Source: an uncultured Lachnospiraceae bacterium
Lineage (GTDB): Bacteria; Bacillota; Clostridia; Lachnospirales; Lachnospiraceae
Reading direction: 5' to 3'
DNA length: 22,757 nucleotides
Assembly (NCBI GenBank): GCA_910588865.1
Contig: CAJUSJ010000064.1
Span: 1 to 22,757, forward strand
Below, piece by piece: positions 1 to 8,566 of this stretch (positions are counted from its first letter, which is position 1; each line of letters starts with the position of its first letter). The position numbers and the translations under genes were made by a program. The notes below the pieces were generated by a model. That model was not told the origin of the DNA, did not search any database, and worked only from the letters and a program-made list of their open reading frames with translations.

Positions 1-19
1 CTGATCAGCGGGTGATCCG

Positions 20-1489
20 TTATGGTGTGGACAGTAACGCGTCAAAAATCTTTCTGGCCACAGGTGCTGCCGTCTGTCCCCCGGAACCGCCCTCTTCCAC
101 GATCACCGTCACCACTATCCGAGGATCCTCCGCAGGGGCAAACCCGGTGAACCAGGCGTGGGAGTCCTTCCCTGTCTCGAACTGGGCGGAACCGGTCTTT
201 CCGGCTGCCGTGTAATCCGCATCCCTTAAAGCGGATCCGGTGCCCTCTGTCACCACCTGTTTCATCATGGTTTTTAAGATCTCTGCCTCCCGGGGCGTCA
301 TCAGCTCCCCCCAGACCTCCGGCGAAAAATCCTTCACCACATCTCCTGCCCCGTTTTCCACATGGTCCAGGAGACATGGCCTCATCAGTACCCCGTTGTT
401 GGCGATGGCTGCCGTTATGAGGGCATTGTGAAGGGGAGTCATCTGGGTCAGCCCCTGACCGATGGAGGTCTGGATGATGTCCCAGTCCCCCGCCTCCCGT
501 TCCATGGAGAAACGGCTCCCCGTGTAAGCCATATCCACGGGAAGGTCCTGGCCAAACAAAAGACCAGTGGCGGTGTCCAAAAGACGGCCCGGATCCAGTT
601 CCAGGCCCATGGCGGCAAATGCCCCGTTGCAGGAATTGGCAAATGCCCGGAAAATGTCCTGACTGCCGTGGGCATTGCCGTGATAACACTGGATGGTGTA
701 GTCTCCCCTCTCAAAATGCCCGTCGCAATCAAAGTGAAACTGGTCATAGTCGTCAGGGTGCTGCCGGATATAGGCAAGCACTGTCACGATCTTAAAAACC
801 GACCCGGGAGGATACAGCCCCTGGGCAGCCCGGTTCAGCAGCCGGGCCTGACCGCCATCCTCGGATACTAAGGACTCCCAGTCCGCCTCCACCCCGTTAG
901 GATCAAAGCCGGGCTTTGAAACCATGGCAAGGATCCGTCCCGTGGACGGCTCCATGACCACAACCGCTCCCCTTTGGTCTCCCAAAGCCTCCGCCGCTGC
1001 CTGCTGCAGCTTTAAATCCAGTGTGGTGACCACCCAGTCCCCGGGACTTTTCCTTCCCGACAGTCTGGCCATGGCCTGGCTTAAAGGGTTTATATGGGAA
1101 CTTAAGAGATAAAAATTGGCCAGGGCCTCCAGCCCTGTCTTTCCCCTGGTGGAATACCCTACCCCGTGGGCAAAAAGCTCACCAAAGGGATAGACCCGGA
1201 TCTCCTCTCCGTTCTCCCCGGTTCTGGTCTCGGCCAGGACAGTCCTGTCATTTCCAAGGATCCTCCCCCTCTCCACCTGTCCGGAAAACTTGTCCAGCCT
1301 GGGATTGTTGTAGGGGTTTCCTATGACCTCCTCCCTCTGAACCGTCAGAAAGTACACCATATAGACCATAAGGCACATAAACAGGACCACCACCCCATAT
1401 CCAAGCCCCAGCATATTTCTATTCATTTTCTCACCAGGAGACGGTTTTCTCTTTTCCTTTTTATTTTCCCTTTTAATATTCAGCCTCAT
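20..1489 (-). CDS. Class B penicillin-binding protein (transpeptidase, PBP2/PbpA type)
   Basis: Peptidoglycan transpeptidase that cross-links stem peptides outside the membrane, normally as partner of a SEDS glycan polymerase. The 489 residues show a basic N-terminus, one membrane anchor (about 27-50), a short pedicle region and a transpeptidase domain from about 170. All three active-site motifs are present: S230-V-F-K233 (acylated serine), S286-C-N288 and K431-T-G433. The start codon overlaps the end of the upstream SEDS gene by 17 bases, which indicates translational coupling and fits a SEDS-PBP pair. An in-frame ATG 21 codons later (residue 22) would remove most of the charged leader and is a possible alternative start. 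The protein is shorter than typical FtsI/SpoVD proteins and has no PASTA domains, so it resembles the compact PbpA-like class. Whether it serves division, elongation or sporulation is not decided by sequence. Confidence 0.93.
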   Translation of the reverse strand: MRLNIKRENKKEKRKPSPGEKMNRNMLGLGYGVVVLFMCLMVYMVYFLTVQREEVIGNPYNNPRLDKFSGQVERGRILGNDRTVLAETRTGENGEEIRVYPFGELFAHGVGYSTRGKTGLEALANFYLLSSHINPLSQAMARLSGRKSPGDWVVTTLDLKLQQAAAEALGDQRGAVVVMEPSTGRILAMVSKPGFDPNGVEADWESLVSEDGGQARLLNRAAQGLYPPGSVFKIVTVLAYIRQHPDDYDQFHFDCDGHFERGDYTIQCYHGNAHGSQDIFRAFANSCNGAFAAMGLELDPGRLLDTATGLLFGQDLPVDMAYTGSRFSMEREAGDWDIIQTSIGQGLTQMTPLHNALITAAIANNGVLMRPCLLDHVENGAGDVVKDFSPEVWGELMTPREAEILKTMMKQVVTEGTGSALRDADYTAAGKTGSAQFETGKDSHAWFTGFAPAEDPRIVVTVIVEEGGSGGQTAAPVARKIFDALLSTP

Positions 1490-2801
1490 ATCTCTCTTCC
1501 TCTTCCTGATTTTCCTTTAAGATATACAGCCCCTGGATCACGGAAAACAAGATAAAGGTGCTGAGGATGGAACTTCCCCCATAGCTGACAAAAGGAAGGG
1601 TCACTCCCGTGGAGGGGATAAATTTGGTGGCACCCCCCGCGGTCAGAAACACCTGGACAATATACTGGGTCCCAAGGCCCAGGGCGATGAGCTTGTAGAA
1701 CACAGCCTCCATGCGGCACCCGATCATAAGAAACTGGAGAAAACAGCCCAGACAGATGAGAAGCACACAGACAGCGAACAGGGCTCCCAGCTCCTCCGAG
1801 ATAGCAGAGAACACAAAGTCCTTTTCCACCACAGGAATCCTGTTTGGCAGGCCTTTAAAAAGTCCCATGCCGAACCACCCTCCCGTTCCGATGGCGAACA
1901 GGGACTGGGCGATCTGATAGCCTCTGTTGTCAATATCCGCCCAGGGATCCAGCCAGGCCATGACCCGCACTCTCACATGGGAAAACATGGCCCAGGAGGC
2001 CGCGGAGGCCAGACACGCGCCGCCTATGCCCAGGCCTAAATATTTCCAGTTGGAAGTAGCCGCGAACAACAGGAACACATAGGTGATAAAAAAGAGGAGA
2101 GCGCTTCCTAAATCCTTAGAGGCTGCCAAGATCAGCACATGGAGAGCCGCCACAGCGGTGGTCACCAGAACCTGCCGTCTGGAGGTGGAGCGGTAGAACA
2201 TGGCTGCCGTAAAGAAAACAAAGCTGATCTTCACAAATTCCGATGGCTGCATGGAAAGACCTGCCACGGTCAGGGAAATCTGAGCGCCATAGCTGGTTTC
2301 TCCCCTGCTGTACACGGCCAAAAGCAGACCCAGACCCAGGATGGCGTAAAGCCAGGGAATCTTTCCCAGCTGCCAGATATGATCCATGATAAAGGGGATG
2401 ACCATAGTCACTGCCCCGGAGAACACTACAATGATAAACTGCCTTACCGCCTTTTCGAAGGAGAGTCTGGCCAGGATGATGAACCCCACGCACAAAAGCA
2501 TACATATATTGTTCACCAGGATATGGGACCTGTTGGGGTAAAAACGGCGGAAACAGGCAAAATAGCACCAAAAGAACACTGCCTGGATCACATAGAATAC
2601 AGGCAGCTTCCAGTCCTGTGTCTGTAAAAACATCACCCCATATGCCAGAAAATGCAGCAGATACATGAGAAAAGCCTGCCGCCCGCATATGCGCCTCCTC
2701 TTCTCTTCCCTGACTCCAAAATACCTGAAATTCCAATAAGTGTACAGGGCTATGAGAAGAGTCAACGGATATCTGGATATGTCCGCTATAAAATCCGCCA
2801 A
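1473..2801 (-). CDS. FtsW/RodA/SpoVE family (SEDS) peptidoglycan glycosyltransferase
   Basis: Integral membrane polymerase that joins lipid II into glycan strands, working with a class B PBP. The 442 residues are hydrophobic throughout. Family signatures are clear: QPSEF at 185-189, KDLGSA with the conserved acidic residue D230, WLDPWAD at 283-289, GYQIAQSLFAIGTGG at 294-308, EKDFVFSAISEELG at 326-339 and PSTGVTLPFVSYGGSS at 396-411. The first ~130 residues add several membrane segments beyond the minimal SEDS core, and the C-tail is glutamate-rich. The start is a TTG 8 bases after the stop of the U32 gene, whose last codons supply a purine-rich ribosome site. The PBP gene downstream overlaps it. 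FtsW, RodA and SpoVE cannot be separated by sequence alone. Confidence 0.93.
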   Translation of the reverse strand: MADFIADISRYPLTLLIALYTYWNFRYFGVREEKRRRICGRQAFLMYLLHFLAYGVMFLQTQDWKLPVFYVIQAVFFWCYFACFRRFYPNRSHILVNNICMLLCVGFIILARLSFEKAVRQFIIVVFSGAVTMVIPFIMDHIWQLGKIPWLYAILGLGLLLAVYSRGETSYGAQISLTVAGLSMQPSEFVKISFVFFTAAMFYRSTSRRQVLVTTAVAALHVLILAASKDLGSALLFFITYVFLLFAATSNWKYLGLGIGGACLASAASWAMFSHVRVRVMAWLDPWADIDNRGYQIAQSLFAIGTGGWFGMGLFKGLPNRIPVVEKDFVFSAISEELGALFAVCVLLICLGCFLQFLMIGCRMEAVFYKLIALGLGTQYIVQVFLTAGGATKFIPSTGVTLPFVSYGGSSILSTFILFSVIQGLYILKENQEEEERYEAEY

Positions 2802-2809
2802 GCTATCAC

Positions 2810-5008
2810 CTACTCCACTCCTCGTTTAAAATGACCTCTTGTAAATTCTCCCGCCCAGGCTTTTGCCGCCTCCTGGCCGGACAGCCTCTGTGCCCAGGCC
2901 CTGGTGATCTCCTGGATCTGATCCCCGGTCTCCTTTGTAAAATCAAGGCGAACCGACCAAAGTCCCATTCTTAAAATCTTCTCCGCCTGGTCCAGAAGGG
3001 ACAGAGGATGGGGATTGTAAATGATATTGTAGCAGAAGCCGCAGTGGTTTCTCACCGGAAGCTCCTTTCCGGTCCTGTCCCTCATCATCAGCCACCCCGG
3101 CTTTCCAGAGCAGGAGGAAACGGTCTTTTTCACACACTGGGCTGACACCATGGCCGGCAAAAAGCCGTACACCACCATCCCGGCCCCGGGTTCCAGATCC
3201 GCCAGTTCCCTGGCATTTAACTCCAAAGGCAGAGTCACCCTGTCACAGCCGAGCCCGGCAAGGACCTGCCTGCCCATATGGTTCCAGGCATACAGGTTAT
3301 GATCCCCCACAAGGGGGCATGAGATCCCTCTGTCCCGAAGATACCCCATCTCCTCCAAGGACCTTACCAGTATCCCGTCAAAGCCAGCCGCTTTAAGGTC
3401 CAAAAGCCTTTTCTCAAAATACACCTCTGCCTGCTTTCTGAAAATCACAGGCATGGCAAGAACACACTTTATGCCCCGGCCATGGCACTGCTCTACGATT
3501 GTCCGCCACTGCCCGGACTCTGCCCCGTCTGACTCCAGGATCACCTGATCCACTCCTTCGATCTCAAGCACCCGGGAAAGCGCTTTGGCGTCAGGAAGCA
3601 GCACATGGAGCCCAGGACAACTGCCGCGTCCATCTGAATCCCTTTTCCCGCCCGGAGCGCGGCCGCCCAAGCTTTTTCCAGGTTCCGCCTTTCTTCTGTA
3701 TGGTCTTAATATGGACTCTTTTAACGCTTCTAATCCCTGTCTCCTCAATTCATTGAGGGACTGTACGGGAACAAACACCTGTCCCTGAAGGTGGGTTTCC
3801 AGGTTTTCCATCCGAAAAGGGGTGTTTCCTGTCTTTCGGATCTGTTTTTCCAGCCTCTCTGGAGAAGCCGGCTGGTTCTGGGCTTTCTGAGGTTTCTCCC
3901 CCTGGACCCTGACCTTTTTGCCAGGTCCCGGCTCTTTGGTCAAAAGCTCCAGCTCCAGAGTCAGAGGCTGGTCTTCCCTCACCTTCAGGCACCCTGTCAC
4001 AGGTTCCTTCTTCTCTGCCTGTACATAGAGCCTGTCCAGCCGGTCAAACAGCTCCTGATTGCCCTGGCGGAAGGCTGGCTTCTCTTTTCTGGCGATCATA
4101 TCCGGGCCGTTGTGCCGCTTATAATAGCCTTCCGTAAATCCTCCCCTGTCAAACAGGTCCAAAAGCATCTGCCGGTCTGCCGGGTCCACCTGATACCCGG
4201 CTCTTCCCTCGGCAAAGTACTGATCCACATATTTCCGGTAAACATGGACCACCCCGGCTGTGTACCTGGGGCTCTTCATCCGCCCCTCGATCTTCAGGGA
4301 ATTAATCCCTGCCTCTATGAGCTCCGGAAGCAGGTCCAGGGTACACAGATCCTTCATGCTCAGGATGTAGGACCCAGAGCTTTCTTTTGAGGTGACGGTG
4401 TAGGGCAGACGGCATGGCTGGGCACACCTTCCCCGGTTGCCGCTTCTGCCTCCGATAAAGCTGCTGAGCAGGCACTGGCCGGAGTAACAGTAGCACAGCG
4501 CGCCGTGGACAAAGGACTCGATCTCTATGGGAACCTGTCTGTGAATCCCGGCGATCTCCTCCAAAGACATCTCCCTGGCAGTTACAACCCGCCGGACCCC
4601 AAGCCCTGCCAGCATCCTGGCTCCGTGAACCCCGGTTATGGTCATCTGGGTGCTGCCGTGGATGGGAAGATCAGGAAACCACTGCCTGATACAGGCCACG
4701 GCTCCCAGATCCTGCACGATCACCCCGTCCAGTCCCCGCTCATAGTAGGGTGCCAGAAAATCATAGAGTTCCCCCAGTTCCCGTTCCTTCATAAGAGTAT
4801 TCACCGTCATGTACAGGGACACCCCGTGGATGTGGGCATAGTCGATGGCCTCTAGAAGCTGTTCCTGATCCGGATTATCCGCGTATGCCCTGGCGCCGAA
4901 ACGGCTGCCTCCTATATAAACCCCATCCGCTCCCGCCGATACGGCGGCTTTCATGCTGTCAAATGACCCTGCCGGGGCAAGTACCTCCGGCTTCTGATTA
5001 TCTGCCAT
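2810..5008 (-). CDS. U32 family protein (RlhA/TrhP-like RNA hydroxylation factor)
   Basis: Member of the family historically called collagenase-like peptidase U32. Characterised relatives RlhA and TrhP are needed for 5-hydroxylation of rRNA cytidine or tRNA uridine, using prephenate-dependent chemistry. The 732 residues begin with a TIM-barrel-like domain. The U32 signature spans 164-183 (ESFVHGALCYCYSGQCLLSS), followed by C195 and C199 and by LKIEGRMKSPRY at 238-249. A middle domain of the type found in long U32 proteins shows TGNTPF at 393-398 and FVPVQSLNELRR at 412-423. The C-terminal third looks like a second, diverged U32-like barrel with its own cysteines (AQC and HCGFC region). ATG has AGGAGAGAAT just upstream. 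It lies 35 bases after zapA and 8 before the SEDS gene, so is probably co-transcribed. RNA target is unknown; protease activity is unlikely. Confidence 0.9.
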   Translation of the reverse strand: MADNQKPEVLAPAGSFDSMKAAVSAGADGVYIGGSRFGARAYADNPDQEQLLEAIDYAHIHGVSLYMTVNTLMKERELGELYDFLAPYYERGLDGVIVQDLGAVACIRQWFPDLPIHGSTQMTITGVHGARMLAGLGVRRVVTAREMSLEEIAGIHRQVPIEIESFVHGALCYCYSGQCLLSSFIGGRSGNRGRCAQPCRLPYTVTSKESSGSYILSMKDLCTLDLLPELIEAGINSLKIEGRMKSPRYTAGVVHVYRKYVDQYFAEGRAGYQVDPADRQMLLDLFDRGGFTEGYYKRHNGPDMIARKEKPAFRQGNQELFDRLDRLYVQAEKKEPVTGCLKVREDQPLTLELELLTKEPGPGKKVRVQGEKPQKAQNQPASPERLEKQIRKTGNTPFRMENLETHLQGQVFVPVQSLNELRRQGLEALKESILRPYRRKAEPGKSLGGRAPGGKRDSDGRGSCPGLHVLLPDAKALSRVLEIEGVDQVILESDGAESGQWRTIVEQCHGRGIKCVLAMPVIFRKQAEVYFEKRLLDLKAAGFDGILVRSLEEMGYLRDRGISCPLVGDHNLYAWNHMGRQVLAGLGCDRVTLPLELNARELADLEPGAGMVVYGFLPAMVSAQCVKKTVSSCSGKPGWLMMRDRTGKELPVRNHCGFCYNIIYNPHPLSLLDQAEKILRMGLWSVRLDFTKETGDQIQEITRAWAQRLSGQEAAKAWAGEFTRGHFKRGVE

Positions 5009-5043
5009 ATTCTCTCCTGTGGCCCTCCCGCGGCTTTTCTCTC

Positions 5044-5487
5044 CTAACGGCTGTTAGAGGCTGCTTTCAATCTCTGCAGCTCTTCCTGGGCTTTCTCCAA
5101 TTCTTTTTTTATCCTGTCCAGCTCCTCTTTCTTCTCCTCCAAGTCCCTGGACACGTTCTCAAGGCGCAGCTGGGTGGTCACAAGCTCATGCTTGAGCCCA
5201 TAGCTCTCCCTCTCCATCTCATCCCTCTGCCTCTCGCTGACCGCTGCCCGGTTGGTGGCCTTAAAATAGTCGTCCGCGATGTTCAGGGAGATCATCACTG
5301 CCTGGTATTCCTGGCTCTGCTTGCTGAATCCCTCCTGGCGTTTCAGCTGGGCGGTCTTCTCGTTGATATAACTGGCCACCCTCTGAAAATAATGCTCATC
5401 CTCCGTGCCGCCCATGGTGTAAATCTTGCCGTCTATTAAAACTTCCGCGTAATTTTTCGTATCCGCGAATCTGCCTTTACTGTTCAT
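5044..5487 (-). CDS. zapA: Cell division protein ZapA
   Basis: Cytosolic protein that binds FtsZ and bundles or stabilises Z-ring filaments at midcell. The 147 residues have the expected arrangement: a globular N-terminal head (about 11-75, with VLIDGKIYTMGG and EHYFQRVASYINEK) and a long charged coiled coil from about 88 to 143 rich in E, K, L and R. It is longer than the ~85-110 residue bacterial minimum because of this extended coiled coil, which is common in Clostridia from what I know of the family. Start chosen at ATG with AAGGAG 8-9 bases upstream. It sits 75 bases downstream of ruvB and 35 upstream of the U32 gene on the same strand, within a set that ends in wall-synthesis genes. Confidence 0.92.
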   Translation of the reverse strand: MNSKGRFADTKNYAEVLIDGKIYTMGGTEDEHYFQRVASYINEKTAQLKRQEGFSKQSQEYQAVMISLNIADDYFKATNRAAVSERQRDEMERESYGLKHELVTTQLRLENVSRDLEEKKEELDRIKKELEKAQEELQRLKAASNSR

Positions 5488-5562
5488 TCCCTATACTCCT
5501 TTCCCCATATCCTTCCCCTCTGTCCTCTGTCTTTGGATAACACCTTTGCCGCCTCCCTGCCA

Positions 5563-6558
5563 TCAGACCGGCTCCATATCCAGATGCCTGTACGCGTGTT
5601 CCGTGGCCACCCGGCCCCTGGGAGTGCGGTTGATCAGGCCGTTCATAAGAAGATAGGGTTCATACACATCCTCCAGGGTTCCCGCATCCTCTCCCAGAGC
5701 TGCCGCCAAGGTGTCCAGACCCACAGGGCCTCCGGAAAATTTCTGGATAATGGTTAAGAGGATAGCCCTGTCGTTGTTATCCAGTCCCATCTTGTCCACA
5801 TCCAGGATGTCCAGGGCAAAATCCGCCACCTCCCTGGTGATCACGCCGTCATACTTCACCTGGGCGAAATCCCGCACCCTCTTGAGCAGCCGGTTGGCAA
5901 GTCTTGGGGTGCCTCTGGAACGTCTGGCCAGCTCCACGGCCCCAGCCTCCTCGATCTTCACATCCAGGACCTTGGCGGACCGGATGATAATGGTCTTCAG
6001 CTCCTCCACTGTGTAGAACTCCATCTTGGCCACCACGCCGAACCGGTCTCTGAGAGGCGCTGTCAGAAGCCCCGCCCTGGTGGTGGCACCCACCAGGGTA
6101 AATCTCGGAAGCTCCAGGCGGATAGATCTGGCGGAAGAGTCCTTGCCCAGCATAATGTCGATGGCGAAATCCTCCATGGCTGGGTAGAGCACCTCCTCCA
6201 CCTGCCGGTTCAGCCTGTGGATCTCATCCACAAACAGCACATCCCCCTCCTGGAGGTTGTTTAAAATGGCCGCCATCTCCCCTGGCTTCTCAATGGCCGG
6301 ACCAGAGGTGACCTTCATGTTCACCCCCATCTCATTGGCAATAATGCCTGAGAGGGTGGTCTTGCCCAGCCCCGGCGGTCCGTAAAACAGCACATGGTCC
6401 AGGCTCTCCTTCCTTGACTTTGCCGCGTCGATATAAATCTTTAAAGTGGATTTCAGCTTTTCCTGGCCAATGTAGTCCGCCAGGAGCTGAGGCCTCAAAT
6501 GAGACTCCACTTTGATATCTTCTTCTGTCAACTCTGTATTGATGACCCTGCGTTCCAT
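5563..6558 (-). CDS. ruvB: Holliday junction branch migration helicase RuvB
   Basis: AAA+ ATPase motor that, with RuvA, drives branch migration of Holliday junctions during recombination and fork repair. The 331 residues match normal family length. Visible motifs are Walker A GPPGLGKT (60-67), Walker B LFVDEIH (108-114), sensor 1 GATTRAG (157-163), arginine finger region PLRDRFG (168-174) and a C-terminal winged helix ending GRVATEHAYRHL. It follows ruvA by 48 bases and precedes zapA by 75. The ribosome site before ATG is weak (AGAAAGAT), suggesting dependence on operon translation. No frameshift or missing residue is seen. Confidence 0.98.
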   Translation of the reverse strand: MERRVINTELTEEDIKVESHLRPQLLADYIGQEKLKSTLKIYIDAAKSRKESLDHVLFYGPPGLGKTTLSGIIANEMGVNMKVTSGPAIEKPGEMAAILNNLQEGDVLFVDEIHRLNRQVEEVLYPAMEDFAIDIMLGKDSSARSIRLELPRFTLVGATTRAGLLTAPLRDRFGVVAKMEFYTVEELKTIIIRSAKVLDVKIEEAGAVELARRSRGTPRLANRLLKRVRDFAQVKYDGVITREVADFALDILDVDKMGLDNNDRAILLTIIQKFSGGPVGLDTLAAALGEDAGTLEDVYEPYLLMNGLINRTPRGRVATEHAYRHLDMEPV

Positions 6559-6606
6559 ATCTTTCTGCCCAAATCCCGGCTTCCCAATCCGGTTCCCTTT
6601 CTATAT

Positions 6607-7218
6607 CTAAAATGCCAGATGCCTTAAAGAGGCTTTCAGCACATCTTCTCCTGTCATATTCTCGGTAACAGTGGTCTTGCTCACAGCCCTCGCGGCCTCC
6701 CCTGGGGAATATCCCAGGGCAATCAATGCCTCCACCGCCTCTCTCGCGGCCTCTCCCAACCCTGTATCCGCCGGTTTCCTGCCAGGCTCCACACGGGGCG
6801 CTGACAAAAGCTGGTCTACCGGGATCTTGTCCTTCAGATCAAGAATCAGCCGCTGAGCCGTCTTGTTCCCGATCCCCGGTGCCCTTGAGATGGCTTTCAC
6901 ATCTCCGGAAATCACAGCCAGCCTCAAATCATCCGGCCTCATGGCAGACAAAAGCCCCAGCGCTCCTTTTGGGCCGATGCCGCTGACTCCAAGGAGGAGC
7001 CGGAACATCTTTAAGTCCTGTCGGGTCAAAAATCCATAGAGGCTCATGGCATCCTCCCTGACCTGCAGGTATGTATAGATCTTCACTTCCTTGCCGATCC
7101 CCGGAAGCCCTTCCACCACAGACAGAGGCACACGGATATTGTACCCCACAGCTCCCGCTTCCACCACGATCATGTCCTCATTGATCTCCGCCAATGGCCC
7201 TCTGATATAAGATATCAC
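6607..7218 (-). CDS. ruvA: Holliday junction DNA-binding protein RuvA
   Basis: Tetrameric protein that clamps the four-way junction and loads RuvB. The 203 residues show the N-terminal OB fold (1-62, ending MSLYGF), two helix-hairpin-helix motifs (GVSGIGPKGALGLL at 77-90 and PGIGNKTAQRLILDLKDK at 114-131) and a C-terminal RuvB-contact domain after a P/G-rich linker. The start is GTG at 7218-7216, supported by GAGGGA just upstream and by the canonical sequence beginning ISYIRG. It is the first gene of the minus-strand set and has a convincing promoter at 7254-7282. ruvC, often next to ruvA in Clostridia, is not here: the neighbour upstream is a divergent exonuclease gene. Confidence 0.98.
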   Translation of the reverse strand: MISYIRGPLAEINEDMIVVEAGAVGYNIRVPLSVVEGLPGIGKEVKIYTYLQVREDAMSLYGFLTRQDLKMFRLLLGVSGIGPKGALGLLSAMRPDDLRLAVISGDVKAISRAPGIGNKTAQRLILDLKDKIPVDQLLSAPRVEPGRKPADTGLGEAAREAVEALIALGYSPGEAARAVSKTTVTENMTGEDVLKASLRHLAF

Positions 7219-7253
7219 CGCATATCCCTCTTTCTTTTCAATCTGTCCTTACC

Positions 7254-7282
7254 ATCATAGCATACACCTAATTTCTTTGCAA
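7254..7282 (-). promoter_or_regulatory. Promoter of the ruvA-ruvB-zapA-U32-SEDS-PBP operon
   Basis: Reading the minus strand: -35 TTGCAA (7277-7282), a 17-base spacer and -10 TATGAT (7254-7259), preceded by TGC, so an extended -10 (TGn). It lies about 36 bases before the ruvA GTG. No SOS (LexA) dyad was recognised around it. Confidence 0.6.
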
Positions 7283-7311
7283 GACGAACCGAACAGGCAT
7301 TCTATATGTCC

Positions 7312-7341
7312 TTGACTCTCACCTGCCTTCCCATTTATAAT
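7312..7341 (+). promoter_or_regulatory. Near-consensus sigma-A promoter for the exonuclease gene
   Basis: TTGACT (7312-7317), an 18-base spacer and a perfect TATAAT (7336-7341). The predicted transcript starts near 7348, giving a very short leader directly into GGAGGG and ATG at 7363. This rules out an apparent upstream start at 7306, which would lie before the promoter. Confidence 0.7.
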
Positions 7342-7362
7342 AAGGTAGTTGGAGGGATGCTT

Positions 7363-8448
7363 ATGATAACAAAAGAACATGATTTCACCTTTTTGGACAC
7401 CTACCCCTTAAAGCGTCTGGGGCCTGTGGAAAAGCTGCTTTTTTTTGATATTGAGACCACTGGATTTTCCCGGGGCAACTCCCTGGTATACTTGATCGGC
7501 TGCGTTTTCTTCCGAAACCATTCCTGGCATCTCACCCAATGGTTCGCCGACACCCCAAAAGCGGAGCAGCAGATCCTTGAGACATTTGTGGGATTCGCGG
7601 AAGACTTTTCCGTGCTGATCCATTTTAACGGGGACCGTTTTGACATCCCGTTTCTCCAAAAAAGGTGTGAGGTCCACGGTCTTTCCTGGGATGTCTCTCC
7701 CTTTTCCAGCGTGGACATCTACAAAAGGATTCAGCCCTGCCGGAAGCTTTTGGGCTTAGAAAGCTTAAGGCAGAAATCCGTGGAAAGCTTTCTGGGAATC
7801 TCCCGTCAGGACACCTACTCCGGCGGAGAGCTGATCCAGGTCTACAACGACTATCTCACCACCCGGGAGGATGCTCTCTATGACATGCTCATGCTCCACA
7901 ACCGGGAAGATCTTGAGGGGATGCCTCTCATCCTCCCCATCCTCTCCTACCCGGATTTTCTGGAGGGGGATTTTACCCTGGAGGGCCAGCGGCTTCTGAA
8001 TGAGACGACCCTTGACCTCACTCTCAAAAGCCCTTTCTGTCTTCCGGGGGATATTGGCTGGCACACTTCCAAAGGCCATTTTAAAGCCCATGGCCATATG
8101 CTTTTTGCCTTACTTCCTGTTTTTGAGGGGACCCTTAAGCATTTTTATCCTGACTACAAAGACTACTATTACCTGATCTATGAGGACATGGCTGTACATA
8201 AAAGCGTGGGAGAGTATGTGGATAAGACGGCCCGCAAAAAAGCCACCGCCAAAACCTGTTATACCAGACAGGCCTCCCGCTTTATCCTTCAGCCGGAGAA
8301 TCTGTGGAGTCCGTTTTTTCAGAAAGAATACAGGGATCCGAGACAGTATATTCCGTACAGCCCACAGCTTTTTGAGGATCCCCAGAACCTGGAAGCCTAT
8401 GTGTCCTGGCTCTTAGAAAGGCCGGTAAAAGCCCAGGACGGCAGGTAA
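7363..8448 (+). CDS. DnaQ-like (DEDD) exonuclease domain protein, YprB-like
   Basis: Predicted 3'-5' exonuclease of the RNase H-like superfamily, resembling the ribonuclease-H-like domain proteins called YprB in Firmicutes. Substrate and cellular role are not established. The 361 residues carry FFDIETTGF (27-35; acidic pair D29, E31), HFNGDRFDIPFL (87-98; motif II) and YNDYLTTREDALYDMLMLHNREDLEGM (161-187), holding the His/Asp-containing third motif (H179, D183). Beyond about 200 the sequence has no motif I recognise. Start chosen at ATG 7363 because GGAGGG at 7351-7356 is spaced correctly; ATG at 7357 is too close to it. Divergent from ruvA and followed by a hairpin at 8461. It appears to be a single-gene unit. 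Confidence 0.85.
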   Translation: MITKEHDFTFLDTYPLKRLGPVEKLLFFDIETTGFSRGNSLVYLIGCVFFRNHSWHLTQWFADTPKAEQQILETFVGFAEDFSVLIHFNGDRFDIPFLQKRCEVHGLSWDVSPFSSVDIYKRIQPCRKLLGLESLRQKSVESFLGISRQDTYSGGELIQVYNDYLTTREDALYDMLMLHNREDLEGMPLILPILSYPDFLEGDFTLEGQRLLNETTLDLTLKSPFCLPGDIGWHTSKGHFKAHGHMLFALLPVFEGTLKHFYPDYKDYYYLIYEDMAVHKSVGEYVDKTARKKATAKTCYTRQASRFILQPENLWSPFFQKEYRDPRQYIPYSPQLFEDPQNLEAYVSWLLERPVKAQDGR

Positions 8449-8460
8449 AAAATAGAAAGA

Positions 8461-8491
8461 GGGACTGAAATGTCCATACAATGTCAGTCCC
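8461..8491. terminator. Hairpin after the exonuclease gene
   Basis: Arms GGGACTGA (8461-8468) and TCAGTCCC (8484-8491) pair perfectly over 8 bp with a 15-base loop, 12 bases after the stop codon. No clear U-tract follows, so it may be a weak terminator or a 3'-end stabilising hairpin between two convergent genes. Confidence 0.4.
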
Positions 8492-8511
8492 CGACGCCTG
8501 AGAAACGAAAC

Positions 8512-8557
8512 GCCCCATGACAGCCGGGTCCTTACATGGATCCCTCTGCCATGGGGC
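8512..8557 (-). terminator. Hairpin after the NlpC/P60 gene
   Basis: Arms GCCCCATG (8512-8519) and CATGGGGC (8550-8557) pair over 8 bp around a 30-base loop, about 10 bases past the stop of the minus-strand hydrolase gene. On that strand the stem is followed by GTTTCGTTTC, a poor U-tract. Terminator function is plausible but not certain. Confidence 0.4.
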
Positions 8558-8566
8558 ATGTCCTTA

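Noticed and set aside
42..689. 215-residue minus-strand frame and similar long overlapping frames inside the PBP, U32 and CHR genes
   Set aside because: They lie wholly inside genes with complete family motifs, in other frames, and their translations are low-complexity or motif-free.
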